Shown here: positions 43,233 to 54,499 of the stretch, in pieces
How positions within the stretch are numbered: position 1 is the first letter of the stretch
Layout of the letters: each line of letters opens with the position of its first letter
DNA from: Clonostachys chloroleuca
Lineage: Eukaryota > Ascomycota > Sordariomycetes > Hypocreales > Bionectriaceae
Assembly (NCBI GenBank): GCA_037952775.1
Contig: JBANAY010000003.1
Span: 9,486,001-9,550,000, forward strand
Length of the DNA stretch: 64,000 nucleotides
Reading direction: 5' to 3'
The notes under the pieces: generated by a model
What the model was told of the DNA's origin: nothing
Databases searched by the model: none
What the model saw: the letters and a program-made list of their open reading frames with translations, nothing else
Position numbers and translations under genes: made by a program

Positions 43233-44059
43233 ATGTCCTATCAAGAAAAGCCAGTCATCATGATCGTTCACGGAGCATGGCACCAGCCGCTCCATTACAC
43301 GAATCTCCTCAATTCACTCCAAACAAAGGGGTACACTATTCGGGTTCCAGCCCTCGCTACGGCGGGCTGGGATCAGAGCGTGTCTGGAAGAAGTGTCTCT
43401 GATGATGTGGCCATCTTGAAGAGCACCATGAAAGAATATCTGCAAGTTGGGAAGGAGCTTGTGGTAGTGTGTCACAGTTTCGGTGGCATCTCCGCGACGG
43501 CCAGCGTGGTCGGAGAAACTGTTCCAGAGAGACAGGCCCGAGGAGACACTGGAGGAGTGAAGGCGGTCGTCTTCCTCGCGGCTTTCGCTCCTCCTTCCGC
43601 CGGTTTGAGTCTTGTCGATATCATTGGTATCAAAGACGAGTCGCAGCAGCCAGACTGGTGGACGCCTGTTGTGAGTAACGAAATTCATTTATATGGCTGA
43701 AACAAATTTACTGACTGTTCATGTAGAATGGGCTGGGCTTGTTGGAACCAAAGGCATCGGATCTCTTGTACTCTGGGCTCGATGATGAGATTGCCAGGGT
43801 GAATTTCCGTGCCACAGCACCCCAGAGTCTTCAGAGCTTCCATGATAAGAGCAGTAATGCCTCATCGGATATTGTTGTCCCAAAAACGTATGTCGTCACG
43901 CAGAAAGACGCCATTATCCCCTCCGAAGGCCAAAAGGCAATGGCGAACGCGGCCGGTGCAAATGTCATCGAATTAGAATATGGCCACAGCCCGTTTCTCA
44001 GCGCTGAAGGGGCATCGAGCATTTTGAAGATCATTGAGCAAGCATCAGTTTCTGGATAA
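43233..44059 (+). CDS. alpha/beta hydrolase
   Basis: Two exons (43233-43670, 43727-44059) encode 256 residues, typical of small alpha/beta-hydrolase-6 proteins. PVIMIVHGAWHQP contains the oxyanion HGAW motif, VVCHSFGGISA carries the nucleophilic Ser, TQKDAIIP the acidic residue and LEYGHSPFLS the catalytic His, so the triad is complete. An in-frame ATG at 43185 is possible, but the one at 43233 gives the usual short N-terminus. It is a cytosolic esterase-like enzyme. The substrate is unknown; similar proteins accompany secondary-metabolite and detoxification genes. It converges on the regulator-like gene ending at 44160. Confidence 0.85.
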
Positions 44060-44159
44060 AGAACGATAAGAGACGAGGAAGAAATGCGGGATTCAATTAA
44101 CATATGCCAAATGTATTCTCAGTCATTAGTCGCGAATCATGAGCTCATAAATGCTCATT

Positions 44160-46117
44160 CTAGGATATTAGCTCCCCCAAGTCAAATAATACAGCATCCC
44201 AAACCTGCCGTGCAATCTCTTCTTGCAAGTCTCCCCTAGGCTGAGGCCATGTAATGTTAGATAAAGAGGCTCTCACATCCGTCCACTCTATGACTTGATA
44301 TGTGCGAGCCCATCCCCTTAATTTGTTGTGAAGCCACGAGCGTATTTTTCCAACTTGATGATCAGAGCCCCCTTGAGGATGAGTTGCTAAAGCAAAACAG
44401 GCGGTATAAAGCATCCAAAACGGAAGCTCGCTTGCCCTCTTGGCTTGCGTATTCCAATCATTCTTAAGCTCCGGTGCGTAATGGACGAGTGTCCGTAGAA
44501 TCCTCAAGAATAACCGTCGATCAATTGGCTGACCCGAGTTCCATAAGAGGAGAACATTGTTCAGGTATAGCGCTACAGATGCAGCCAAGGCCCGCCACGA
44601 AGCCAGCAATGTCCCTTCTAAAACCTGGTTTCAGTCGGCAGGGTTGACGAGACGTGATCTTCGGTGAATGCGAATAGTAAGCAGCTTAAGTTCTTGCAAC
44701 CGGTGCAGGTAGCTGGGTCTTGACTATCACAGATAGTTGTCTCGTTGGCAAATGACGGGTCATGGACAACATGAGGTGCACCGTCGTTTACTCGCCGCTT
44801 TCTCACTGCTTCGGTTAATCCTCTCAACGCGTCAATGACTTTGACGACCATGATAGGGTGGGTCATAAGCGGCCGGTTCTCTTGGAGGTAGAAAGGGATC
44901 TGGCGAAGTGCAACGAGGTTTTCTGACATTCCGGTGAAGGAACGCTGCCAAATGCTGGCATAATCGATATCGCCAGCTAGGGTATGTGTGAGGCGGCTTT
45001 TTACGGCAGATGCAAAATGATGTGCCCTAGAAGATGATGATCAGCCTTCCTATACATAATTGTGGTGTAAATCAACGTATGTACACAAGTATAAGCCGCT
45101 CAAGAGCCTCTTCCTGCTCAGGCGATTCTGGTCTTATGTCACTAGAGCACCTGTTTTCTCGTCGCATCTCAATAAGAGATAAGAGGCCGGAGAGGTGAGC
45201 CTCGGCCACGGGATAGTTTCCAACGCAGCTCTACACGAATTAGTCAAACCTATCTTGGCCTTAAGAACGATACTAACCTCGGCAATAGAGAGGATGGCAA
45301 TCAACTTCAGCTGTTTACTAGTGATCAACTTTATGTCCCCGAGGATCCAGGAATTGACATGCTGAATCAGCTGTTGTTTGTGGAATAGGACAGATTTTTC
45401 GAATTCCTGAAAAGCTCCAACTTTCCACATGTAGTGCAAACCTGCGAGCATTAATGTACTTCTAAAGTAGATGGGCTCGGCCATAGTAAGAGCGATACTG
45501 CGTGATGAGCATCAGAAAATAGTGACAAATGGGGGCAGGGATAGGCAAGCCAATGCCGAACAGCACCCACCAATCTTCCTTTGGGTGCCCTTGGGTCTGT
45601 CCTGTCTCGAGAAGTAGAGTTCGGTTCGGCGTCGCTCGCGAGGCGGCGTTATTGAGGAGGGTCTCGGCCCCGAAGACTAGTAAAGATGCTCAAACACAGT
45701 CCCAGATGTAAGTATCATACATGCCTTCGTACAGTAATGGAGGAGTTCTTGTGACCTGAATGGCATTTGTATCGGTAATGCCTCGAACGGATCGAGTTTA
45801 TTGGTGCCGACCCTCCATACAGTCAGGCCGGGTTTGTTCATGTGACACCATTTCTCCTCCTGCTGTGAAAGAGCTGGTGTGGGATAGGCGCAGAGGGAGC
45901 CGGTGGCCGTACATTTCGTGCTATCCATGGCATCAATTAGTAGAAGGGAGCTTGGCGTCACAGTAGCTATCTGATGAAGCTCACCACGAGGGCCGGAGTT
46001 CGTCGCATCGCACGTGTCTTTTCTTACAGGCCAGGCATCCAGCTCTACTTCGGCTATGGTGCTGTCGTCGTCTGGGTTCATGATGGTACTGCATGGCAAT
46101 TGCGCCTGCGCGGTCAT
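44160..46117 (-). CDS. fungal transcription-factor-like protein without zinc cluster (PF11951 type)
   Basis: A multi-exon gene read from 46117 down. Exon 1 (46117-45733) has KLDPFEALPIQMPFRSQELLHY, the entry motif of the fungal-specific transcription factor family PF11951. Exons 45676-45571 and 45497 onward follow and give IALTMAEPIYFRSTLMLAGLHY. Later splices restore SCVGNYPVAEAHLSGLLSLIEMRREN, VAHHFASAVKSRL and LLASWRALAASVALYLNN, all with the expected spacing. No Cys6 cluster precedes the first exon, although many family members have one. The penultimate intron is uncertain (weak donor GTTGCAAG, acceptor near 44614). It may act as a co-regulator or be a truncated factor. Confidence 0.6.
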
Positions 46118-46647
46118 GGGACGTAGCGAGGTTGGAGTGGAGAGGTTCAGGCGAGTTCCGGAGTAATCTTAATTTTATATTTAGCTCAGTGATTTGTTGA
46201 TTGCTTACGGTGAAACGCGTCCCCTCGCCGTGTCCTTTTGTAAAAAGGGTTCTGAGTGAGACTGAAATCTAGGTAGGTAGACATTTATCAGTGAGACTTC
46301 CTATATCTAAAATCAATTACTGATGCAAATGTTACCAAACCTTTGTACTCTTTGGGGTTGGACGATCTGTAGCCTCACTGGTGGTTGGTTGGCCGATACA
46401 CCGACATGCATACAAACCTCAATCTTTACTATCACGGACTCTATCTTCTATGAGTATTGATACTTCCATCTATGCTGCCATTGTTCTCAGCACAGCCTTT
46501 TCGCATTTCACTATATCTATTATCTTATGCAACATCTGCGTGCCAAAGGATTCAATCCATGATAAATAAGAGATTTGATATAGGGTAGCTCGTATTTCAC
46601 CAAGTGAAGAGAAGGTCGACATGCTGTTAGTTTTGCTACTATTTATC
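46118..46647. other. intergenic spacer
   Basis: Upstream DNA of the regulator-like gene and 3' flank of the oxygenase gene; no gene seen. Confidence 0.5.
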
Positions 46648-47903
46648 CTATGCCACCGTACCCTGTTCGGCCAACATTAATCTATCTGTATGCCACTATG
46701 AAATAATCCAGGTCAGTAAGTTATTTGATTTTTAGTTCCATAAAACAATAAGCGGACTGCATGGATCATACCTTGCCACATGAAATCGACTCGTAAAGGA
46801 CTGGATGATCTTTGTCTACACACGTGGGCACAACCTGCAATGTCGCCTCAGGGTTAAAACCCAGATAGAAAGGCATAGAGTACTGCGATGTGCTCTTACG
46901 GTTGTACACACGATGGACAGTCGACTTGAATCTATTGTTTGACAAGCGCTGTAGGAAGTCTCCGATGTTTACGACCAGAGTCCCCTCAAGCGGCCGAGCG
47001 TCCAGCCACTCCCCATCCGCAGTCAAAACCTGCAGGCCGCCCGAGGTGTCCTGCCAGAGGAGGGTGATGCATTGGATGTCAGTGTGCGAGCCAATACCAA
47101 CGTCCACACCTGCAGTCATGTCCTCTCTAGGGGTGGGAGGGTAGTGAATGTAGACAGCATCCGCGCCAGGATGCGTCGTGACAGCATCAAAATAGCTCTC
47201 CGGTAGATCCAAAGCTAGAGCCATGATGCGGACCATTCTACGCACCAGCTCCAAGCGTTTCTGCCAGAACTCGACTAGTGCATCCTGGAAACCCTTGAGA
47301 TGGCTGGTGTTTTCCCAAATCTGGTCCACTGCGCCTGACCTAGACTCGTCTGCCGGCTCGTTGTCGTGTCTTGTAGGGTCAACTCGTGGATCGTACCGCA
47401 TGGAGAAAGTCGCTTTTCTGTCTATGTGCCTCAAATCATTTAGATATCTTCTCAATGTAGGACTGAATCAACGAGATTCGTAAGACGCCCTTGACCCCAA
47501 AATTCGGATTTTTCGATTTCTACATACCTCTGCTTTCAGTATTCCTGATTTGCGAGCCACCGACTCCAAGGTACCCAAGGGTTTGGTCCGCATGGTGAAG
47601 TGAGATACTCTCCTTAGTCTCCTCGGGCTGTTCAAAAAAGTTTTGGATTTGGCTTAGTGCACTTTGGATCAGATCTTCAGGGATCCCATGATTGCGAACA
47701 TAGAAAAATCCAGTCTTTTCTGCAGCAGTCCTGAACTGCGAGGCGAGCTTCTTGCGTGCTGCAAAATCTCCATTAAGAGCACCAAGATCAATCACTGGCA
47801 TCTCATCTTCCTCTGGTAATCGAGGAGTCTTTGTGCTTACTCGACGGTACTCGAGGCCGTTGGGAGTAGCCAATTCAATAGTTGTGCAGGTCATAGCCGC
47901 CAT
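46648..47903 (-). CDS. 2-oxoglutarate/Fe(II)-dependent oxygenase, IPNS-like, with altered RxS motif
   Basis: Three exons (47903-47528, 47421-46772, 46695-46648) encode 357 residues. The N-terminal DIOX_N region contains EMPVIDLGAL and GFFYVRNHGIP, and the core has the metal ligands His238 and Asp240 (GSHTDIQ) and His295 (HRVYN). Where family members have R-x-S to hold the 2-oxoglutarate 5-carboxylate, this protein reads Q-Y-S (residues 305-307), so the arginine is missing. It may use another co-substrate mode, as isopenicillin N synthase does, or have reduced activity. The short last exon (WHTDRLMLAEQGTVA) is a hand-fitted splice. Two long palindromes lie 150-240 bp upstream of the ATG. Confidence 0.85.
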
Positions 47904-49410
47904 GGTTGATCAAATTGGTGTTGCGCTTTGGTAGATGTATATGAAGTTATTCACTGGACTGTGCAAAAACACTAGAACAAACAGGCAGGCAACAAGTATT
48001 GGTGGTACTTGATCATCCACGAATAAATATTCCATGACTTCATTGCCACGGAACCGACGGTGACCGTCGACTGGGGATCAATGGCCATATCAGCGCGTCA
48101 GTTGTTATTGGACGAGAGCACCGACCGACGGTAATCGTCGGGGACCACTATATGACATAGCCGAACCTCATCCCCCAATCGGAGCCCCTTTGATTATCTC
48201 GATTTGATATCTCTGAGATTCTGGGGTAAGATTACGTTCTAGGACTGAGATAGCCGAGCAGGTTGAGTACCTACGGATAACAAAACCTTGGCTGCACTGC
48301 TGAGCAGGGATGTTGACAGGAGTTCCGGTGTTCTCAGTCTCAGCGGTGTTGGTACGATGCACGGAATATGGAAGTTCACCCTCTATCCTTCAAGTTGCAA
48401 TTTGACTAATCATGAGTGACGTTAAGTCAACACTACCCAAATGTAAACCAGACGTACCAGAGATTTGTACAACGTACGCACTTGGACGAGCCAATGGGGA
48501 CATGACATCGGGTCTTCAACCGACGACAGGACGAGCAAGTCAATACTCTCCTTTGCTGCGGCATATCACAATTTCGTGCAGAAAACTATTTAAATAGCGG
48601 AACAGCAGTAGCAGTGGTAGGAAACTAGTTAGTCAGAGATAATCTGATCAGAACACTTTTGCTTTTTAAGCTTATGCACTATGAATTAAGTTGGGCGAGG
48701 AAATGAAAGTGAGGGATTAGTTCCGGAATCGTGGACCTTATACGGGCGTTGACGCCTATTATCTAATGGAATCAATTGATAAGACTGTTCCATTAATACC
48801 GGGAAAACTAAAAATCAACGATAACTAGACCTGCAATCTGTACGAACTTGTTTTATAACGTTCGATTTTGCGGGGTGAAACTTGGGAAATCACAGAGTGC
48901 TATTTGCAGCCCTATTCATTTTGTCATTAAGATGTCGGGTCTGCCATCTTCTATTGTTGTTTTTAACTTTATACGCGAAATCTCTTCCGTTAATTGGATT
49001 CCAAATGCTTCTCCTCTCCGTCATCGACTGGCCCAACGATAGGCCTAGTAGCACCGACACGCAGCTCATAAAGAGACGACTGGAACTTTACTTTTAGATA
49101 CATTCCCAGTGAGGAGGCTAAGAGAAGGATGTGGACTAAAAGATGGTTCTTCTCCAGTCACCCCAAGTCAGGAACGTGTCACTCCGTCATTTCTGGCGAT
49201 GGAGCTGAAGGATATGGGTTTGCTTTAGTCAGAGCTTCGAGACCTGGTCGGCTTTGAAGGAAGCCAGGGGCAGGGTGTCGATGATAGAAGAAGGAATGTA
49301 GATATAAAAGTGACAATCATGAGGCATTGCGTTTGCTCAGTTATCAGAAGTTGCAGTAACTTGCGATTAACATAGTGGCGATCTTGAAAACGCACACCGG
49401 CTGGAAAGAT
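47904..49410. promoter_or_regulatory. upstream region of the oxygenase with two CGACGGT palindromes
   Basis: CGACGGT-G-ACCGTCG at 48055-48069 is a perfect inverted repeat with 7-bp arms. CCGACG-GTAAT-CGTCGG at 48125-48141 has the same outer sequence. Both lie upstream of the oxygenase ATG (47903) and look like binding sites of one regulator. The stretch 48150-49410 holds no supported gene. Confidence 0.55.
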
Positions 49411-52240
49411 TTATTCAGATCTGCTAAGATTTACAATATGTCTTCCAAATTCTGCCAAGTCTCCCACGTCTCGCCCCGTAAGATACCAATCAGGGCTATC
49501 TAAAAGTGATTGGAAGTGGGCAAAGTATTCGTCCATTGGCATGTCTATGGGTATTAGATCGTCACTTGGCACAGTCCCGATGTTGGCTGATGAAGGTATC
49601 CAGACTTGTGACATCTCGTTCGGAAGGTTTGTCGCATCTTGTTCGGTGTCTAAACGCAGCCCTATGCTGTCTTGGTCAACACCATTCAGACTGTGAATGG
49701 GTCTCGGTTGGCCTAGATTCATCACCAGTTGTGTTGTATCATCTGTTACGCCGTCATTGTTTGGGGGCTCTGTGTAATCATGAGCAATTGGTCCGTGGCG
49801 AACGTCACCCGCCAGCTGGCGTATACTGTCATGCACAGGTTGCGAGAGATCGCGCGAGGGGACAGCCGTATTCTCGTTTGTTCGTAAGTGTTCGGGCAAA
49901 TGACGCCAGATATCCTGGACCTCTTGGAGTCGTTCAGTGGCGGTCGTGTTGTGGTTGTCAGACAGGTATTGCAGATTCTCTAGTGCCTCGGCAAGTCCAG
50001 GCGACGGGTTGATCTTATCCTTGTCTTCACAAGCAGAGTCGAACACAACTGTGAGAATCAGGGCAAAAGTGGCGGAAAAAATGGCATCGCAGTCGAAGAA
50101 CCCAAAGATGGCTGAAAGTCGGTAGTTTTAGCCTCAAACTCGCCTCCAAGGTACACACCACATTTTGAGGAACGTTACCTAAGAGATTCATTCTTCGCAA
50201 TGTCAAAATAGTGCGCACTATACGCCTAGCTGCTTCGGTGCATGCTCGACAAAGCTGCGTCAGGGAAGAGTTACCCAGTTGCTCCAAGCCAGATCTCTCT
50301 CCTGCAAGTATTAGATGCGCTGCGTGTAGCATGACCGGGCGTATTGTGAGTAAAGTGGCCTGCTCTAGTTAGTTGGAAAAGCAATAGCTTAAGCCCAGTG
50401 AGCTGCGGTTGGAGGTGATTTACCTGGTATACCATGAGTTGAAGTGAGGCTGTTGTTCTCACAGAAACATTCGCGTTCGGTCCCTGAGATACGGTTGCCA
50501 GGTTCTCTGGTATCTCAGCTGAGATGTCATGCAGACATTTGATGATTTCTTTCACGTTAGTTAAGAAAGAGTCTTGATTTTGGCGTTTAGGGCTATATAG
50601 GTCTAGTCGTCCCCTATCAGTCATAATCATGCAGCAGTTTGTCCGACAGGATTAATACCTATAAGGATGCGACTTGTAACTCTGGCTATTCGAGCATTTG
50701 TACGTATTGGCTGGCTGGAGCTGAACCCAGGCTGGTCGGCGGGATACTCAAGTACAATGAAAGCATCATCGATACCATATGGGTAGCCCGTCGCTGCTGC
50801 CAACCGTCTAGTGGTCGACATGTTAACGAAGTAGTAATTAAAAACATATTTTGGCACAAAAATTACCTCTCTTGCATATAAATTGTCCACCATAGCCTCC
50901 CAATGTGGGCTTTCTTGGACCGAAATATTTGTGTCCCCTCCAAAGGACGGTGGTAGCCGTGTGTCACAGCAAGCCGCAAAGCTATGCTAGTCTAAATGCT
51001 CATCCGTAAGATTAATGAAACCCAATACATATGATCAAAAACATACGTATATGTATGCTTCTTCCTTGCGGTTCATGGCTTGGAGGTAAACCCCGAGCAG
51101 TGTCAAGGTCTCAATTGCAACCCTCCCTTGGGCGTGCTGCTCGCTGGGTGTTGGCAGTCGTGTGTGCACGAAATCGAATAAACTACTTCCTGGGTATGTA
51201 TCCCCATTGTTCTCTGTCTTCTCTCCAGAAAGTAGCTTCCCAACCGCAAGTATAATGGTCATCCGCAGAATCCATGGCGTAGATGGTCCCAGCTGACCTT
51301 TCGGGTCAGCATAGTAGAGCTCGATATTATCTGAAACTTCTCGGACGTCGAAGTGGCTTTGACTCTGGCCAATATATAGGCTAACGAACTCAAGGAGACG
51401 GTAGGCTTCTTGTTCGCTGGGTAGAAGGGGCAGAGAGTGATGATGTGTGATATAGGCCTGCGTTGGAGAAGATTTGTTATTGTTACAGAGGTGGGTAGTT
51501 GGTGTAGGTGGGGGGTCTCGTGTATATGTCGGGCGTGGCTGAGCAGATTTTGAATCCTGAAGCCAAAGGTAGCACTCGAGCTTAACGACGAGTCAGTTTC
51601 TATTGCTGTACGACACGTTAGCGCGTGCTTCTGCCTATATCAGTGTTGAATTGTATACATCGGCCGGTTAATGGTATCGAGGTCTCTGGTCCAGTCGTAG
51701 GTCTCGAAATTGGTAAAGGCGCAGGGACACCTGTGTCTTGCGATTGTTGAGCATTGTGGCAGGTGGTGAGCGGACTCCTAGAACACGGTCAGCTGGTTTT
51801 ACTTCCAATCCACGTGGGACGGCAACACTAACTGGGAAGGATCATCGGCAGCATCGGGAAGCCATTCTCCCATATCTTGATTTCGTCCTTCATACTGGGC
51901 GAGGCGATTCTCGAGATCTTCAACGTGACTGAGAGAGTATCAACTCGGACCAAGAACGACATGGGAATTGAAACCGGCGAAGGGAGGCTTACGTTACAGA
52001 ATAAACCTTCCTTTCTTGGCGAAGAGGTGCACTGCACTGCAATCCACGCTTTTGACAGTATTCACAAGGTACGATCCCGGAGCATTTGACCTTCTTCTTC
52101 CGACATGTTAGGCATCTGTGTATGTCAGTCCGAATCTTGCAGATCAGGCACTGGTATTCAGTGAGCGAATTTACTTACGCCAGTGGCGCCTTGTTCTGTG
52201 TCTTCCTCACACCCGATCCCCTTGGAGATCGAGACGACAT
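49411..52240 (-). CDS. Zn2Cys6 transcription factor of the amino-acid catabolic locus
   Basis: Exon 1 (52240-52179) and exon 2 (52115-51993) join to build ACLTCRKKKVKCSGIVPCEY and on through CQKRGLQC, a complete CX2CX6CX5CX2CX6C cluster (Cys22, 25, 32, 38, 41, 48). Exon 3 starts at 51928 with HVEDLENRLAQYEG, the usual coiled-coil linker. Further exons carry the fungal transcription factor domain (PF04082), for example LLPSEQEAYRLLEFVSLYIG, STPWILRMTIILAVGKLL and VAIETLTLLGVYLQAMN. The C-terminus ends at 49411. Internal introns between about 51850 and 50050 are not all resolved. It is divergent from the aspartate aminotransferase gene across 286 bp, and so probably controls it and the genes beyond. 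Confidence 0.75.
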
Positions 52241-52526
52241 TGCTGCTGCCCTGACCACGGAGGAAATGAAGAGTTTGGGTTCGGGGAGCGGGTCCCGAGT
52301 TCTCATATCTTTAAACCCTCTCGAAGGTACATCGGAATCGGCTTTGTTAGCCTCGGAGAGAGGGTCCGAAGCTAAGCCTGGTTTGATAGCCTGCTGTAAC
52401 GCGTAGTAAATTGAGCCGATTATTGTATGGTTGATATAAGGAAGGATAAAAGCGAGGCATATTTTAGATACCGTAACTTCATGCTTCTAACGGTATAAAC
52501 GAGCGATCACTCACTCGTCTGCCACC
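52241..52526. promoter_or_regulatory. divergent promoter with TCGGAGAG element
   Basis: TCGGAGAGAGGGTCCGA at 52353-52369 combines the octamer TCGGAGAG with an inverted TCCGA. Related TCGGAGAG elements occur at 55911, 57717, 57897 and 57941 in the same locus. This is a possible operator of the divergent Zn2Cys6 protein. Confidence 0.4.
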
Positions 52527-54104
52527 ATGTTCTTCGACAACGTGCAACAGGGTGCCCCCGATGTTATGTATGAGCTGAAGCTTCGAGCTGATGGCGATAC
52601 AAACCCCAATAAGGTCGACCTTGGCGTCGGTATCTACCGCAACGAACAGGGTCTTTACCATGAGCTAAGGGCCTTGAAAGATGTACAACTCCCAAACACA
52701 TTTGTTCTTGTTGTCAAGATACGGCGACTGACTACGTGATAGGCGAAAGATCGTCTTGCTGCGACAAACCCCAATCACGATGTACGATAAGCAAATCACG
52801 AACAATATCGAAGAGACAGACCTGATGAGTATGAAATGCAGTATGAAGTTACCACAGGTAATGCCGAATACCTGAGTAATGCTGCGCGGATCGCCTTTGG
52901 AAATAATTCCAACATTTTAGAGTCAGGCCAAGTACGTCATCATGGGTGTCTACAATGCAATTGAGAAAGTTTCTCATAATTACTTTAGGTCGCTTCTGTG
53001 CAGACTATATCTGGAACAGGGTCAATTCATATTGCTCTCATGTTCCTCAGCCGTTCAGTTGAAGGCTTGGAGAAGACTGTGTATGTGGGAACACCCACAT
53101 GGGGCAACTATCAGCCAATGTGCGCAATTGCTGGCCTTAGTTTCCAACCATACAGGCATTACTCCCCCGAGACCGGTCGTGTAGACTGGAAGAGTGTGCT
53201 GTATGCTGTTCGTGGAGCGGCCCCAGGCAGTATCTTCATCCTTCAGGCTTGTTGTCATAATCCGACTGCGGCGGACTTCTCTCAAGATCAGTGGAAGACG
53301 TTAGCGAAAGAGATGAAGGACAGGCGCTTATTCCCTTTGTTCGACATGGCGTACCAGGGTCTCGGGAACGGTCTAGACGAGGATGTATTCGGCTTACGCC
53401 ATTTTGCGCAGGAGGGTTTCGAGCTCCTGGCTTGCCAGACTTTCTCTAAAAGCTTTGGTCTGTATGGAGAAAGAGTCGGTGCACTTCATGCTATTTGTCC
53501 TACAGTTCAGGTGGCATCTGCTGTACATGATCAGCTCCGCTTCTTGATCCGATCCGAGTTCTCGTCTTCACCAGCATACGGAGCCAGGCTCGTGAACACA
53601 ATCTTGTCAGATCCTCAGCGAGAATTAATTTGGTAAGTCTTCCATCTTTGCAGCCAAGACAGTACTCTTATTATTATTGCAGGAGGGAAGAGCTTAATAC
53701 TCTCCATCAACGACTGCGCGCGCTACGAGGAAAGCTATTCCATCTCTTACATGATGTTCATAAGGTGTGATAGAATAATTCCGTGTACAAGCTGGACGGA
53801 ATGAGCTGATATTTTTCTGCAGACCCCAGGAAATTGGGAGGTCATCACCCGCGGAACAGGATTATTCAGGTAAGCATATTCTACCAAGACCTCTCAGTTG
53901 TTATGCCGGTTTACTCATGAAGAAAGTTTGCTGCCATTGACCATCGAACAATGCAAGGCTCTACAAACGAAATACCACATCTATCTAGTTCCCAATGGTC
54001 GCATAACTGTATCTGGTCTTAACGAACGAAATATCGAGTATGTAGCGTTAAGTATCGATGAGGTTGTACGGGCTTCGGAAACACCCATCCGAAATCATAT
54101 ATAA
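52527..54104 (+). CDS. aspartate/aromatic aminotransferase (class I, PLP)
   Basis: Seven exons (52527-52682, 52743-52781, 52842-52931, 52989-53632, 53683-53764, 53823-53869, 53927-54104) join in frame to 411 residues, the size of aspartate aminotransferases. The reaction is L-aspartate plus 2-oxoglutarate to oxaloacetate plus glutamate, or the same with related amino acids. Markers are KVDLGVGIYRNEQG at the N-terminus, VASVQTISGTGS (phosphate loop), Trp133 (TPTWGN), HNPT with Asn186, Asp214 and Tyr217 (LFDMAYQG), PLP-Lys249 (TFSKSFGLYGERVG) and the C-terminal Arg region (GRITVSGLN). No mitochondrial presequence is visible, so it is cytosolic or peroxisomal. It lies beside a D-amino-acid-oxidase-like relic and a permease relic. 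Confidence 0.85.
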
Positions 54105-54499
54105 ATATCGCATAGGATAGTAAAGACAAGGAACCTCATTGAAGAGGAACGGCTAGAGATAGTAGAACCATCGGGACTTGTTGAGTGACTTGCTCCGGTA
54201 ACAATGCTGTTTAATCCATGTACGTGCCTAAACGTCAAAGATGCACTAAATAAAGCGTCAGGGTTTCAAGAATACACAATAAAATGGTAAGGGGATATAA
54301 TTTGCGTGAGGCTTGAATTTCCCGAGCTTCCGTCGGCCATCTCCTACATACTGGGTAGTTGGGTCTTCCCTTATCTTGTAAACACAGGGCTTCGAATAGT
54401 GAAGAGTATATGGCCAAGTTCTTTGGAAACAATGTTTTAGATACCAAAGTCAGCTTTACATATAACTCGTTCGAAGATAAGATAGTTTCTCACGCCTTA
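54105..54499. other. convergent 3' spacer
   Basis: AT-rich DNA between the aminotransferase stop and the end of the oxidase relic; no gene. Confidence 0.5.

Noticed and set aside
49411..51262. Initial reading of this gene as a transcription factor without zinc cluster
   Set aside because: Spliced exons at 52240-52179 and 52115-51993 restore a complete Cys6 cluster upstream.
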